Origin: Rhodobacterales bacterium 32-67-9
GTDB taxonomy: Bacteria > Pseudomonadota > Alphaproteobacteria > Rhodobacterales > Rhodobacteraceae
Length of the DNA stretch: 64,000 nt
Assembly: GCA_002280515.1 (NCBI GenBank)
Contig: NCEA01000011.1
Location: forward strand, 1-64,000
Direction of reading: 5' to 3'
Shown here: piece by piece, positions 41,469 through 53,915 of the stretch
How the letters are laid out: each line of letters begins with the position of its first letter
Numbering within the stretch: the first letter of the stretch is position 1
Notes under the pieces: model-generated
Told to the model about the DNA's origin: nothing
What the model saw: the letters and a program-made list of their open reading frames with translations, nothing else
The model's database searches: none
Translations under genes and position numbers: made by a program

Positions 41469-42422
41469 ATGATCATGCCCAACGCGCAAAACCCGCTGAA
41501 GATCGGCACCCGAGGCTCGCCGCTCGCCCTTGCCCAGGCGTTCGAGACGCGCGGCCGGCTGATGGCGGCGCATCACCTGCCCGAGGATGCCTGCGAGATC
41601 GTCATCATCAAGACCACCGGGGACGACCGGGCGCTGATCGCGGCGGACCGGCCGTTGAAGGAGATCGGCAACAAGGGTCTCTTCACCAAGGAGATCGAGG
41701 AGGCGATGCTCGCGGGCGCGATCGACATCGCCGTGCATTCCACCAAGGACATGCCGGTCGCGCAGCCGGCGGGGCTGGTGCTCGACTGCTATCTGCCGCG
41801 CGAGGATGTGCGGGATGCCTTCATGTCGACCTCGGTCGCGCGGCTGGCCGATCTGCCCGAGGGGGCGGTCGTCGGATCGTCCTCGCTGCGCCGGCGGGCG
41901 CAACTGGCCAACCGGCGGCCCGACCTGAAGCTGGTGGAGTTTCGCGGCAACGTGCAGACCCGGCTGAAGAAGCTTCAGGACGGGGTGGCCGACGCGACCT
42001 TCCTCGCGCTGGCCGGGCTCAACCGGCTCGGCATGGCGGCGCTGGCGAAAAGCGCGGTCGAGGTTGACGAGATGTTGCCGGCGGTGGCGCAGGGCGCCAT
42101 CGGGATCGAGCGGCGCGCCGGCGATGCGCGCGCCGAAGCCCTGCTTGCCGCGATCCACGACGTGCCGACTGGCGAGAGGCTGTTGGCCGAGAGGTTCTAC
42201 CTCGCGACGCTCGACGGCTCGTGCGAGACGCCGATCGCCGGGCTTGCCGTCCATGACGGCGGCGGGCTTTGGCTCCGTGGTGAGATCCTGCGCCCCGACG
42301 GCTCCGAGGTGATCCGGGGCGAGCGCCGCTTCGCGGCCGCGGATGCGGCGGCGGCGGGGGCGGATCTGGCCCGCGAACTGCTGGCGCAGGCGCCGAAGGG
42401 GTTCTTCGACTGGCGCGGGTGA
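41469..42422 (+). CDS. hemC: Hydroxymethylbilane synthase (porphobilinogen deaminase)
   Basis: 317 aa. [13 protein letters not shown] near the start, HSTKDMPVA and [11 protein letters not shown] are the active-site segments, and Cys252 in [10 protein letters not shown] carries the dipyrromethane cofactor. It polymerises four porphobilinogen units. ATG codons at 41469 and 41475 both fit. The divergent hemE/hemC pair allows shared control. The gene is followed by two GC hairpins and copy A of the extragenic element. Confidence 0.97.
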   Translation: MIMPNAQNPLKIGTRGSPLALAQAFETRGRLMAAHHLPEDACEIVIIKTTGDDRALIAADRPLKEIGNKGLFTKEIEEAMLAGAIDIAVHSTKDMPVAQPAGLVLDCYLPREDVRDAFMSTSVARLADLPEGAVVGSSSLRRRAQLANRRPDLKLVEFRGNVQTRLKKLQDGVADATFLALAGLNRLGMAALAKSAVEVDEMLPAVAQGAIGIERRAGDARAEALLAAIHDVPTGERLLAERFYLATLDGSCETPIAGLAVHDGGGLWLRGEILRPDGSEVIRGERRFAAADAAAAGADLARELLAQAPKGFFDWRG

Positions 42423-42423
42423 G

Positions 42424-42458
42424 GGGGGCGCTGCCCCCGACGCCGCTGTCGCGGCGTC
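42424..42458 (+). terminator. Two tandem GC hairpins after hemC
   Basis: GGGGG (42424-42428) pairs with CCCCC (42434-42438), and GACGCCGC (42439-42446) with GCGGCGTC (42451-42458), loop TGTC. They begin 2 bp after the hemC stop and are followed at once by extragenic element copy A. No U-run; the stem-plus-element combination recurs at two other gene ends in this window. Confidence 0.5.
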
Positions 42459-42460
42459 TC

Positions 42461-42490
42461 CCCCGGGATATTTCAGGCAAGATGAAGGTG
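42461..42490 (+). repeat. Extragenic element copy A (after hemC)
   Basis: CCCCGGGATATTTC at 42461-42474 followed by AGGCAAGATGAAGG. It is oriented as hemC and lies 38 bp after its stop. Compared with the other copies it has CAAGATGAAG where they have CAAGTGGAAG. Confidence 0.75.
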
Positions 42491-42529
42491 GGGCCGCGAT
42501 GTCGGCGCCTGCCTGTGATGGGGGCGCCG

Positions 42530-43948
42530 TCACGCGGTCGCGTCGGGGAGGGTCTTGCCCGGGTTGAGGATGCCTTTCGGATCGAACGCCGCCTTCACCG
42601 CCCGCATCATCTCGAGCGCGACCGGGTCCTTGCGCCGCTGCATCGACGGGAGTTTTGAAAGCCCGATCCCGTGTTCGGCGGAGAACGATCCGCCGAGGTC
42701 GGCGACGATATCCTCGACCGCTTCGGTCAGCGCCTCGTCAAGTTCCGCGTCGCGGCGGGTGGGGAAGATCGTGTAATGGAGGTTGCCGTCGCCGAGATGG
42801 GCGACGGTATTGGTTTCCGCGCCGGGGTCGATCCGCTCTGTCGCCGCGATGGCGCGGGCGAGGAAGGCGTCGACCCGGTCGAGCGGCAGCGCCACGTCGG
42901 TATCGACGGTATGGCCGTGGCCCACGGTGATCTCGGCCGCCGCTTCGCGCCGCGCCCAGATCGCCTGGCGCTGCGCCTCGGTCTGCGCGAGGGTGGCGTC
43001 GAGGATGAGGCCATCCTCCATCACTGCGGCGAGCGTTTCTTCGAGAAGCGTGGTGAGCGGGATCGAACCGTCCGGCAGCGCCGCCGCATCGCGTGGCGCG
43101 GTGGCGGCGAGTTCGACGAGGATGGTCGTGTCGTGAATCTCGGCGAAGGGCACGCCGAGGTCGGGGCGCCGGGTGCGGAGCTGTTCGAGATAGGTGCGCG
43201 GCATGAACTCGAACGCCTCGACAAGGCCGCCGGTCGCCTCCTGCAGCCGGTTGAGCAGCGTCAGCGCGTCCGGCAGGGAGGGCGCCGCGAGCATCGCCGT
43301 CGCATGGGCCCGGGGGGCCGGCACCAGCTTCATCGCGGCGGCGGTGATGATGCCCAGCGTGCCCTCGGCGCCGATGAAGAGGTCCTTGAGGTCGTAGCCG
43401 GAATTGTCCTTGTGGAGTTCCGACATCAGGTTCATCACCCGCCCGTCGGCAAGCACCACCTCGATCCCGAGGCAGAGCGCGCGAGTCGAGCCGTAGCGCA
43501 GCACGTTCGAGCCGCCGGCATTGGTGGAGAGCACCCCGCCGATCTGCGCCGAGCCGCGCGCGCCGAACCAGAGCGGGAAGTAGAGGCCCTGTTCCCCGGC
43601 GGCATCGTGCAGCGACGAAAGGATCACCCCCGCCTCGACCACCGCGACGCGGGCCTCGGGCCGGATTGCCCGGATGCGGTTCATCCGTTCGAGCGACAGC
43701 ATCAGCGCGCCTTCGGCCGTGATGGCGCCAGTGAGGCCGGTCCGGCCCCCGGTGGGGACGACGGGAACGCCCTCGGCATGGGCGAGCCGGAGGATGCCCG
43801 CGACCTCCCCGGTCGAAGCGGGGCGCAGGACGGCGCGCGGTGTCCAGTCGTATTTCCCGGTCCAGTCGCGGGAATAGGCCGCTGTGTCGGCCCCTGTAAG
43901 GACCTGGCCGGGGCCGAGCAGATCGGCAAGGCGGGCGATGAGGGTCAT
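42530..43948 (-). CDS. FAD-linked oxidase, D-lactate/D-2-hydroxyglutarate dehydrogenase type
   Basis: 472 aa flavoprotein of the VAO/GlcD family. FAD-binding segments include VPVVPTGGRTGLTG, then GGVLSTNAGGSNVLRYG and DLFIGAEGTLGIIT. The C-terminal domain has HLGDGNLHYTIFP (metal/substrate His) and SAEHGIGLSKL. Family members oxidise D-2-hydroxy acids and pass electrons to quinone or ETF. No neighbouring gene clarifies the substrate; it converges on hemC. Confidence 0.92.
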   Translation of the reverse strand: MTLIARLADLLGPGQVLTGADTAAYSRDWTGKYDWTPRAVLRPASTGEVAGILRLAHAEGVPVVPTGGRTGLTGAITAEGALMLSLERMNRIRAIRPEARVAVVEAGVILSSLHDAAGEQGLYFPLWFGARGSAQIGGVLSTNAGGSNVLRYGSTRALCLGIEVVLADGRVMNLMSELHKDNSGYDLKDLFIGAEGTLGIITAAAMKLVPAPRAHATAMLAAPSLPDALTLLNRLQEATGGLVEAFEFMPRTYLEQLRTRRPDLGVPFAEIHDTTILVELAATAPRDAAALPDGSIPLTTLLEETLAAVMEDGLILDATLAQTEAQRQAIWARREAAAEITVGHGHTVDTDVALPLDRVDAFLARAIAATERIDPGAETNTVAHLGDGNLHYTIFPTRRDAELDEALTEAVEDIVADLGGSFSAEHGIGLSKLPSMQRRKDPVALEMMRAVKAAFDPKGILNPGKTLPDATA

Positions 43949-44034
43949 CGTGGCGAACTCCGTTTCTTCGCGGCACTTTCCGGTGGATCGGGGGGATTGG
44001 CCAGCGTAAATCCGTCGCGGCGCCGCGCCGGGGG

Positions 44035-44691
44035 TTACTCCGCCCGGTGCAGCAGCTCCTGCACCCTGGGGCCGAGCGCCTCGACCACAAGAGCCACGCC
44101 CGAGGCGGTCGGGTGAAGGCCGTCGGGCTGCATGTAGTCGGCGAGGGCCTTCTGCCGGTCGGGGAGCGCGAGGATCGGTGCGAAGAACGGCGCGGCAAGG
44201 AGCGCGCCGTGTTTCTCGGCCAGATCGGAATAGATCTTGTCGAAGGCCGCCTTGTAGTCGGGGCCGAAATTGCCGGGCGCCAGCATCGGCACCAGTAGCA
44301 CCGGAAGGTGCTTAGCATCGGCGCGTGCGAGGATCGCGTCGAGATTGGCGCGCGCCTCCTCGGGCGGCAGGCCGCGCAGCAGGTCGTTGCCGCCGAGCGT
44401 GACGATCATCGCGTCGGCGGGTGCCGACAGGGTCCAGTCGATCCGGGCGAGGGCGCCCGCCGTCGTATCGCCCGAAACGCCGGCATTCAGCACCACCGCC
44501 TCGGTTCCGTGGTCGCCGAGCCAGCGCTGGAGCTGGGGGACAAGGCCATCGCCGGGCGGCAGGCCGTAACCCGCCGTCAGGCTGTCGCCGAAAGCCACGA
44601 TCCGCGCGGGTTCGGCCGCCGCCACGGCACTTGCCGAGATCGCCACCGCAATTCCCGCCACCCCTGCGAGGTTGCGCAACCGGCGCCGCAC
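44035..44691 (-). CDS. tesA: SGNH/GDSL arylesterase (TesA-like)
   Basis: 218 aa periplasmic esterase. The GDSL motif (VAFGDSLTAGYGLP, Ser37) is near the N-terminus, GND in TLGGNDLLRG is the third block, and DGLHPTASG near the C-terminus gives Asp and His of the triad. The GTG at 44691 begins a signal peptide ending at AVAAA. Its divergent arrangement with an ATPase/permease pair repeats the E. coli tesA-ybbA-ybbP layout, which supports both calls. Confidence 0.9.
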   Translation of the reverse strand: MRRRLRNLAGVAGIAVAISASAVAAAEPARIVAFGDSLTAGYGLPPGDGLVPQLQRWLGDHGTEAVVLNAGVSGDTTAGALARIDWTLSAPADAMIVTLGGNDLLRGLPPEEARANLDAILARADAKHLPVLLVPMLAPGNFGPDYKAAFDKIYSDLAEKHGALLAAPFFAPILALPDRQKALADYMQPDGLHPTASGVALVVEALGPRVQELLHRAE

Positions 44692-44731
44692 CCCATATGC
44701 CTCTTTGAGGCAGAACGGGCGGACAGCGGCA

Positions 44732-45436
44732 ATGAACGAGACGATACTGAGCCTTGAGGACGCGCGGCTGGTGCTTGAGGGCAATGCCGGGCCGCTGGAC
44801 ATCCTGCGCGGCATCACGCTTTCGGTCGCGAAAGGCGAAAGTCTCGGGCTGGTCGGGCCGTCGGGGTCGGGCAAGTCCTCGCTCCTCATGCTCATGGGCG
44901 GGCTCGAGCGTGCCACGTCGGGCCGGGTCATGGCGCTGGGCCGCGACCTGACGGCGATGGACGAGGACGCGCTCGCGCGGTTCCGCCGTGGCAATATGGG
45001 GATCGTTTTCCAGTCCTTCCACCTGATTCCGACGATGACCGCGCTTGAAAACGTCGCGATCCCGCTGGAACTGGCGGGTGTGGCGGATGCGTTCGGCCGC
45101 GCGGCGGCGGAACTGGAGGCGATGGGGCTCGGGGCGCGGATGGACCATTATCCGGCGCAGCTTTCGGGGGGCGAGCAGCAGCGGGTGGCGCTGGCGCGCG
45201 CCGCCGCGCCGCGGCCGGCGATCTTCCTCGCCGATGAGCCGACCGGCAATCTCGACGGCGCGACAGGCGCTGCGATCATGGAACTGCTCTTTGATCTGCG
45301 CGACCGGCACGGGGCGACGCTGATCCTCGTGACCCATGCGCCGGAACTGGCGGCGCGCTGCGACAGGGTGGTGCGGCTTGCCGACGGCGGGATCGCCGGC
45401 GAGGATCGCGTGGCGCGCGCCCGGGTGGCCGAATGA
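44732..45436 (+). CDS. ybbA: ABC transporter ATP-binding protein, YbbA/LolD type
   Basis: 234 aa. Walker [10 protein letters not shown] at 42-50, signature [14 protein letters not shown] and Walker B IFLADEPTGNLDG are intact, as is the H-loop THAPELA. It is preceded by a start 40 bp from the divergent arylesterase start and overlaps the permease gene by 4 bp. It energises the FtsX-like permease YbbP; the substrate, probably a lipid or membrane-extracted molecule, is not established. Confidence 0.93.
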   Translation: MNETILSLEDARLVLEGNAGPLDILRGITLSVAKGESLGLVGPSGSGKSSLLMLMGGLERATSGRVMALGRDLTAMDEDALARFRRGNMGIVFQSFHLIPTMTALENVAIPLELAGVADAFGRAAAELEAMGLGARMDHYPAQLSGGEQQRVALARAAAPRPAIFLADEPTGNLDGATGAAIMELLFDLRDRHGATLILVTHAPELAARCDRVVRLADGGIAGEDRVARARVAE

Positions 45437-47961
45437 GCCTGCCCGTCGCGCTTCGCATTGCCCGGCGCGAGATGCGCGGCGGGATCGGTGGTTTCGCGGT
45501 CTTCCTGCTTTGCCTGATGCTCGGCGTGGCGGCGATTGCCGCCGTCGGCACGGTGCGGTCGGCGATCGACCGGGCGATACAGGATCAGGGGGCGGTGCTT
45601 CTTGGCGGCGATGCCGAGATGTCCTTCACCTACCGCTTCGCCAGTGCGGCGGAGCGCGCCTTCATGGCGGAACGGGCGGAGAAGGTGGCCGAGATCGTCG
45701 ATTTCCGCTCCATGGCGGTGCGGGGCGAGGGGGCGGGGGCCGAACGCGCGCTGACGCAGGTCAAGGCGGTCGATGGGCTTTACCCGCTGACCGGCGTGCT
45801 CGTCCTCGACCCGGCGATGACGCCGGAGGCGGCCTTCGCGCCGGTGGACGGGGTGCCGGGGGCGGCGATGGACCCGGTCCTCGCCGACCGTCTCGGGCTT
45901 GCGGTCGGCGACCGGTTCCGGCTCGGCACGAAGGAGTTCCGGGTGGCGGCGCGGATCCTGCGCGAGCCGGACGCGACGACGGGCGGCTTCACCCTTGGCC
46001 CGCGCACCATCGTGCGGACGGTGGACCTCGCCGATTCGGGGCTTCTGGAACCGGGGAGCCTTTTTGACAGCCGCCACCGGCTCCTGCTGCCGGAAGGGGC
46101 AGAGGTCGGTCCGCTCGGCCGCGAGGCGGTGACGGCGTTCCGCGACACCGGGATGCAGTGGCAGGACGCCCGTTACGGCGCGCCGGGGATGCGGCGCTTT
46201 GTCGACCGGATGGGATCGTTTCTCGTCCTCGTGGGGCTTGCCGGGCTGGCGGTGGGCGGCGTTGGCATCGGCGCCGCTGTGCGGTCCTATCTCGATGGCA
46301 AGGTGGCGACGATGGCGGCGCTGAAGGCGCTCGGCGCGGAATCGGGCACGATCTTCGCGGTCTATCTGGCGCAGATCGCGGTCCTCGCGGCGCTCGGCGT
46401 GGCGATGGGGCTTCTTCTCGGCGCCGGCGCTCCGGTGTTTGCCGGGCCGCTGATCGCGCGGAGCCTGCCGATCCCGGTGGAGATCGGCGTGAGCTGGAGG
46501 CCGCTCGCCGAGGCCGCGACCTACGGCGTGCTGACGGCGGCGCTTTTCGCGCTCTGGCCGCTGGCGCGGACCCGCGAGGTGAAGGCGGCGGCGCTTTTCC
46601 GCGATCTCGGGCCGGGCCGGCGGAAATGGCCGGGCTGGGGCCTGTCGCTGGTTCTGGCCGGTATTGCCGGACTTCTGGTGGCGGTCGCGGTCGGGTTCTC
46701 AGGTGTGCCGAAGCTCGCCTTTGGAACCCTCGGCGGCATCGTCGCCGCACTTCTGGTGCTGACGCTCGCGGCCTTTGGCCTGCGCCGTTTCGCCCGCCGG
46801 ATGGGGCACCGGGCGCGGGGCCGGCCGGCCTTGCGCCTCGCGCTCTCGGCCATCGCCTCGCCGCGCGAGGAGGCGACGGCGGTGATCCTGTCGCTCGGCC
46901 TCGGCCTGTCGGTGCTGGCGGCGGTGGGGCAGATCGACAGCAACCTGCGCGCCTCGATCGACCGCGACCTGCCGGAGGTGGCGCCGTCGTTCTTCTTCGT
47001 CGACATCCAGCCCGACCAGATCGACGGCTTCCTCGACCGGGTGAACGGCGATCCGGCGGTGAGCCGGGCCGACACGGCGCCGATGCTGCGGGGCGTGCTG
47101 ACCGGGATCAACGGCAGAAGCGCGCGCGAGGTGGCGGGCGATCACTGGGTGGTGCGAGGTGACCGGGGCCTGACCTATTCCGCGACGCCGCCCGAGCGCA
47201 CGGTGATCACCGAAGGCGCGTGGTGGCCCGAGGATTATGCCGGGCCGCCGCAGATGTCCTTCGCGCGCGAAGAGGCGGAGGAGATCGGGTTGAAGTTGCA
47301 TGACAAGGTCACGGTCAACGTCCTTGGCCGCGACATCGAGGCCGAGATCACCTCGTTCCGCGAGGTCGATTTCGGCACTGCGGGCATCGGCTTCGTGATG
47401 TCGATGAACCCGGCGGCGCTGCAGGGCGCGCCGCACAGCTGGATCGCCACGGTCTATGCCGAGGCTGGGGCGGAGGCGGCGATCCTGCGCGACATCGCGA
47501 CCGCCTATCCGAACGTCACCGCGATCCGGGTGAAGGACGCGATCGACCGGGTGAGCGAGGCGCTGGCCGCCATCGCGCGGGCCACGGCGATTGCCGCCGG
47601 CGTGACGCTCCTGACCGGGGTCGTGGTCCTGATCGGCGCGGCGGCGGCGGGGGAGCGGGCGCGGGTCTACGAGGCGGCGGTCCTGAAGACACTGGGGGCG
47701 ACGCGCGGCCTTGTGCTGAGAAGCTTCGCGCTCCGCTCGGCGCTGATGGGGGCGGCGGCGGGGATCGTCGCGGTTGCCTTCGGCGCCGGCGCGGGCTGGG
47801 CGGTGATGACCTTCGTGATGGAGGGGGAGTTCCGGTTCGAGCCGGTCTCGGCCGGGGTGATCGTTGTCGGGGGCGCGCTGGCGTCGCTTTTGGCCGGGCT
47901 TCTCTTCGCGCTGCGCCCGCTCGCGGCGCGGCCAGCGCGGGTTCTCCGGGCGCGGGACTGA
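45433..47961 (+). CDS. ybbP: FtsX-like ABC permease, YbbP type
   Basis: 842 aa with an N-terminal helix (GGFAVFLLCLMLGVAAIAA), a periplasmic domain and two FtsX-type four-helix blocks (VLVGLAGLAVGGVGIGAAVRSY.. and ..LKTLGATRGLVLRSFALRSALMG at the C-terminus). The double set is typical for YbbP. It likely works as a mechanotransmission or lipid-extraction transporter with YbbA. Followed by a GC hairpin and extragenic element copy B. Confidence 0.92.
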   Translation: MSLPVALRIARREMRGGIGGFAVFLLCLMLGVAAIAAVGTVRSAIDRAIQDQGAVLLGGDAEMSFTYRFASAAERAFMAERAEKVAEIVDFRSMAVRGEGAGAERALTQVKAVDGLYPLTGVLVLDPAMTPEAAFAPVDGVPGAAMDPVLADRLGLAVGDRFRLGTKEFRVAARILREPDATTGGFTLGPRTIVRTVDLADSGLLEPGSLFDSRHRLLLPEGAEVGPLGREAVTAFRDTGMQWQDARYGAPGMRRFVDRMGSFLVLVGLAGLAVGGVGIGAAVRSYLDGKVATMAALKALGAESGTIFAVYLAQIAVLAALGVAMGLLLGAGAPVFAGPLIARSLPIPVEIGVSWRPLAEAATYGVLTAALFALWPLARTREVKAAALFRDLGPGRRKWPGWGLSLVLAGIAGLLVAVAVGFSGVPKLAFGTLGGIVAALLVLTLAAFGLRRFARRMGHRARGRPALRLALSAIASPREEATAVILSLGLGLSVLAAVGQIDSNLRASIDRDLPEVAPSFFFVDIQPDQIDGFLDRVNGDPAVSRADTAPMLRGVLTGINGRSAREVAGDHWVVRGDRGLTYSATPPERTVITEGAWWPEDYAGPPQMSFAREEAEEIGLKLHDKVTVNVLGRDIEAEITSFREVDFGTAGIGFVMSMNPAALQGAPHSWIATVYAEAGAEAAILRDIATAYPNVTAIRVKDAIDRVSEALAAIARATAIAAGVTLLTGVVVLIGAAAAGERARVYEAAVLKTLGATRGLVLRSFALRSALMGAAAGIVAVAFGAGAGWAVMTFVMEGEFRFEPVSAGVIVVGGALASLLAGLLFALRPLAARPARVLRARD

Positions 47962-47973
47962 CGGCGGCGCGGC

Positions 47974-47993
47974 CGGGGGTTTTCCACCCCCGG
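47974..47993 (+). terminator. GC hairpin after ybbP
   Basis: CCGGGGG, a 7-nt loop TTTTCCA-like, then CCCCCGG form a 7-bp stem at about 47973-47993, 12 bp after the ybbP stop and just before element copy B. No U-run follows. Confidence 0.5.
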
Positions 47994-47995
47994 AC

Positions 47996-48026
47996 CCCCG
48001 GAGAATACTTGTCCCAAGTGGAAGCC
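47996..48026 (+). repeat. Extragenic element copy B (after ybbP)
   Basis: CCCCGGAGAATACTTG then TCCCAAGTGGAAGC, oriented as ybbP, 35 bp after its stop. The most diverged copy in the ATATTT part (ATACTT), but the CCAAGTGGAAG block is intact. It nearly touches the 3' end of the copper ATPase pseudogene on the other strand. Confidence 0.75.
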
Positions 48027-48028
48027 CG

Positions 48029-50268
<2,240 letters not shown>

Positions 50269-50330
50269 GGGCGTCCTTTCCGCCTGACTTGGCGGTTAGC
50301 GGGCGAAATGTCAAATCGCGGGGGAGGGGA

Positions 50331-51542
50331 TCACCCGGTGGTGCGTTCGACGATGGCGGTGCCGTCGGCGATGCCGTCCGAAGGATGCAGGATCACCCGG
50401 TCGCCGGGCGTAAGCCCTTCGGTCACTTCGGCGGCGGTGCCGTTGCGGTGGCCGAGCGTGACCGGCGTCAGGCGGGCCCTGCCGCCCTCGGCGCGGAAGA
50501 CCGCCCAGCCGCCGTCATGGCGGAAGAGCGCCGAGAGCGGGACCTGCATCACGTCCTGCCCCTCCCATGTCACGATGCGAAGATAGACCGCGTAGCGGTC
50601 GCCGAGGCCGGCGCGGGCCTCGGGCGGGCTGAGGATGTCGAAGACCGCGTCGACGCGCTGCTCCTCGATGCCGAGGGCGGAAACCTTGGTATGGGCCGAT
50701 GGCTCCAGCCGGCGCAGCGCGGCTTCCAGCGGGTCGGGCCCGCCCCAGCGTTCGACGATGGCGCGCGCGCCGGGTTTCAGCCCGACGGAATCGGCGGAGA
50801 GGAGATCGGCGACGATCTCCAGATCGCCGGTCTGGCCGAGTGTGACAAGGCGGGTGCCCGCCGCGACCGGGCCTTCGCTGACGATGTCGACCGAAAGGAC
50901 GGTGCCGGTGATCGGCGCCTTCAGCGTCACGCAGCAACTGTCGCGGCTGCCTGCCGAGGCGCCCGGTTCGATCAGCGCGGCGCGGGCGCGGGCGAGCGCG
51001 CTCGTCGCCATCGCGACGTTCGAGCGCGCGGCCTCGCGCGCGGCGAGGCGGATCGAGAGGATCTGGCTCGCATCCTCGAGCGAGGTCTGCGACGACACGC
51101 CACGCTCGGTCAGGGTCCGGGCGCGGTCGTGCTGGGTCTGGGCATAGTGGAGTTCCTCCTCGGACTGGCGAAACTGCGCCTCGGCCAGGGTCAGGGCTGC
51201 GCGCGCCTCGTTCACCGCCGCCTCGGCCTGTTCGCGCGAACGGCTGTCGAGGAACCCCGGCGCCGCCGGTTCGACGACCGCGACCACGGTCTCTCCAGCG
51301 ATGACCGGATCGCCGACTTCGACCGGTGCGCGGCGCGCGGTGCCGGAGATCGGGGCGGCAACCTCGAACACGTCCTTGATCCGGGTTTCGCCGTCGGCGT
51401 TCACGGTGACCAGCATCGGGCCGCGCGCGATGTCGGCCAGATCGACCGGCACCGGGTCGGTGCGGAAGCTGAGCCAGGCGAGACCGCCGAGGACGCCGGC
51501 CCCGACGAGGCCGATGATGTAGTGGCGGGGTTGCAGGGCCAT
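50331..51542 (-). CDS. HlyD/MacA-like periplasmic adaptor subunit
   Basis: 403 aa membrane-fusion protein. One N-terminal helix (HYIIGLVGAGVLGGLAWL), a lipoyl-type beta domain (VNADGETRIKDVFEVAAPISG), a coiled-coil hairpin at about 95-190 rich in Ala/Glu/Arg, then a return lipoyl segment (LKAPITGTVLSVDIVSEG) and a barrel domain. It links an inner-membrane FtsX-type exporter to the outer membrane. The gene is third after ATPase and permease genes, with 3 bp between it and the permease. Confidence 0.92.
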   Translation of the reverse strand: MALQPRHYIIGLVGAGVLGGLAWLSFRTDPVPVDLADIARGPMLVTVNADGETRIKDVFEVAAPISGTARRAPVEVGDPVIAGETVVAVVEPAAPGFLDSRSREQAEAAVNEARAALTLAEAQFRQSEEELHYAQTQHDRARTLTERGVSSQTSLEDASQILSIRLAAREAARSNVAMATSALARARAALIEPGASAGSRDSCCVTLKAPITGTVLSVDIVSEGPVAAGTRLVTLGQTGDLEIVADLLSADSVGLKPGARAIVERWGGPDPLEAALRRLEPSAHTKVSALGIEEQRVDAVFDILSPPEARAGLGDRYAVYLRIVTWEGQDVMQVPLSALFRHDGGWAVFRAEGGRARLTPVTLGHRNGTAAEVTEGLTPGDRVILHPSDGIADGTAIVERTTG

Positions 51543-51545
51543 GGC

Positions 51546-53915
51546 TTACTCCCTTGTTTTCATGACCGCGACGAGGTCGAGCCGGTCGATGCGGCGGCGC
51601 ACCACGAGCGCGGAGGCAAGCGCGGTCAAAAGCACGATAAGGCTGGCGCGGGCGAAGGTGGAGGGGGCGATCACGAAGGGGATCTGGTAGAGGTCGCTGT
51701 CCACCCCTTGCGTGAAGGCCCAGGCGATGCCGAGCCCGGCGAGCCAGCCGGGAGGTTGGGCAAGAAGCGCCAGCACCATCGTCTCGCCCACCAGGATGAA
51801 CGAGACCTCGGCGCGCGAAAAGCCGAGGATGCGCAGGCTGGCGAGTTCACGGGCGCGTTCGGACAACTGGATGCGGGCGCCGTTATAGGTCACGCCGACG
51901 GCGATCAGGACGGCGATGGTGATGTAGACCGTCGTGGTGATGGAGATGTTCTGCCGGATCGTATCCTGGAACGACCGCCGCATGTCGGTCAGCATCGCGG
52001 TGCCGGCGAGGGCCGGCATGTCGTTCAGGGCGCGGTGGAACGCGGCCTTCCGCGCGTCGTCCAGCGTCAGGTTGGCGAGCGAGATCTGCGGCGCCTGCCG
52101 GCGCATCCGGTTCAGCGTCTCGAAGTCCATATAGGCACCGAGGCCGATGTATTGCTCGGTCGTCGCCATCAGCGGCAGGTGGACCGTCTCGCGCCGGCCG
52201 GAGAGGAAGGCGACCTCCACCTCGTCGCCGATGGCAAGCCGGAGTTGTGCCGCCAGACGCGCGGTCAGGACGATGCCGCCGGGCGGGACGGTGACGACGC
52301 CACCGGCCGCGCCGATGATCCGCGAGAGGTCCGCATCCGGGCGGCGCGCCTCGATCCCGACGTGCTTTTCCAGATGCCCGTTCCTGAGGATTGCCGCTTC
52401 GGTCAACTGGCCCTCGACCTGCATGGCGCCGGGCAGGGCGCGCAGTTCGTCCAGCGCGCTCTCGGGCAGGTTCTGCGTGAAGATCAGCACCGCGTCCTGC
52501 CGGTTGGCCTGCCCGAAGGTCACGTCCATCATCTTGTCCATCGCGTCGTTGAAGAAGCTCGCGGCGGCGAGGACCGCGACGGCCATCGAGAGGCCGAGCG
52601 CGCTTGCGGCGGCGCGCAGCGGCCAGCGGGTGATCGAGCGCAGGATCATCATCGCGGGCTGCGAGAGGTGCAGCCCTGCCATCAGCCGGTCGCTGAAGCC
52701 GCGCCGGAAGCGCGGCGGCGCCGGCGGTTGCATCGCCACTGCCGGCGGCAGCCGGGCGGCGGCGAGGGCGACCCGCAGCGCCCCGAACGCGGCCGCTCCA
52801 AGCCCGACAAGGCCCGAGACCACGTAGACCGCCCAGGAACCCTGGAAGATCAGGTAGGGAAAGTCGAAGAAGCGCGCGTAGAGCCCGGCCATCCCGTGGG
52901 CAAGCCAGGCGCCGACGCCCCAGCCGATGAAGATGCCGACGATCGCGGTCAGCCCCGCCAGCATCAGGTAATGCCCCGCGATCGCCGCGTTGGAATAACC
53001 GAGCGCCTTCAAGAGCCCGATTTCCGACCGTTCGAGCGCGACGATCCGGCCGAGCACCATGTTCACCAGAAACGCCGCGACGCCGAAGAAGATCGGCGGC
53101 AGGACGATGGTCATGGTCCAGAGCTGGTTCATCTCGGACGAGACGAAGCTGTCGGACATCTGCCGGTCGCGGCCATGCGCGCCGGTGCCACCATAGCGGT
53201 CGAGCAAGGTGTCGATCCGGTCGATCACCTCGGCCGGGCTGGCGCCGGCATAGAGCGCCACGGTCAGGCTGTTGAAGGCGCCCTCCATGTCGAAGGCCGC
53301 CGCCGCCGCGCGTTCGGGCATCCAGATCACGGCGAAGCCTTCGTTGTCCGGCATCATCGCGCCGGGGCCGAGCGTGTAGATGAATTCCGGCGACAGGACC
53401 GTGCCACTGATCGTCAGTTCGCGCCGCGTTCCGTTCAGATTGGCGAAGAACCGGTCGCCCGGCCGGTAGCCGTTCGCCGCCGCGAAGGCGGCGTTGACCG
53501 CCACTTCGGTCACGGCCTCCGGCTCCGGCAGCCGGCCCGCGCGCAGGAGCGGCAGGTTCAGAAGCGGCTCACCCGACGCCGGCAGCGACAGGATCTGGCC
53601 GACTGCCGTTTCTTCCCGCCCCGGCAGGTCGAGCGTGACCATCCCCTCGATCCGCGCTTCGGCGGTGCGGATACCGGGAATGGCGGCAATCGTGGGCAGA
53701 AGCGACAGCGGCGCCCGGCGGGCCGGGGCCCAGAGGTCGGCAAAGCGGTTGCGCTCGTAGTATGCGTCGCGGCTGTCGCCGAGGGCCTGGTACATCCCGA
53801 ACGACGTCAGCAGGGCGGCGACACCGCAGGCCAGCACCACCGCAATGGCAAGCGCCTGCGCCCAGAGCCGGGCAAAATCGCGCAGAAGTTTCCGGTCGAG
53901 CGCGTGCATCACCAT
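51546..53915 (-). CDS. FtsX-like ABC exporter permease (DevC/MacB-type)
   Basis: 789 aa. N-terminal helix ([19 protein letters not shown]), a MacB-type periplasmic core and two FtsX helix blocks: [23 protein letters not shown] in the middle and [22 protein letters not shown] near the end. Forms a tripartite exporter with the overlapping ATPase (7 bp overlap) and the HlyD-like adaptor. Exported molecule unknown; such systems extrude lipids, peptides or drugs. Confidence 0.92.
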   Translation of the reverse strand: MVMHALDRKLLRDFARLWAQALAIAVVLACGVAALLTSFGMYQALGDSRDAYYERNRFADLWAPARRAPLSLLPTIAAIPGIRTAEARIEGMVTLDLPGREETAVGQILSLPASGEPLLNLPLLRAGRLPEPEAVTEVAVNAAFAAANGYRPGDRFFANLNGTRRELTISGTVLSPEFIYTLGPGAMMPDNEGFAVIWMPERAAAAAFDMEGAFNSLTVALYAGASPAEVIDRIDTLLDRYGGTGAHGRDRQMSDSFVSSEMNQLWTMTIVLPPIFFGVAAFLVNMVLGRIVALERSEIGLLKALGYSNAAIAGHYLMLAGLTAIVGIFIGWGVGAWLAHGMAGLYARFFDFPYLIFQGSWAVYVVSGLVGLGAAAFGALRVALAAARLPPAVAMQPPAPPRFRRGFSDRLMAGLHLSQPAMMILRSITRWPLRAAASALGLSMAVAVLAAASFFNDAMDKMMDVTFGQANRQDAVLIFTQNLPESALDELRALPGAMQVEGQLTEAAILRNGHLEKHVGIEARRPDADLSRIIGAAGGVVTVPPGGIVLTARLAAQLRLAIGDEVEVAFLSGRRETVHLPLMATTEQYIGLGAYMDFETLNRMRRQAPQISLANLTLDDARKAAFHRALNDMPALAGTAMLTDMRRSFQDTIRQNISITTTVYITIAVLIAVGVTYNGARIQLSERARELASLRILGFSRAEVSFILVGETMVLALLAQPPGWLAGLGIAWAFTQGVDSDLYQIPFVIAPSTFARASLIVLLTALASALVVRRRIDRLDLVAVMKTRE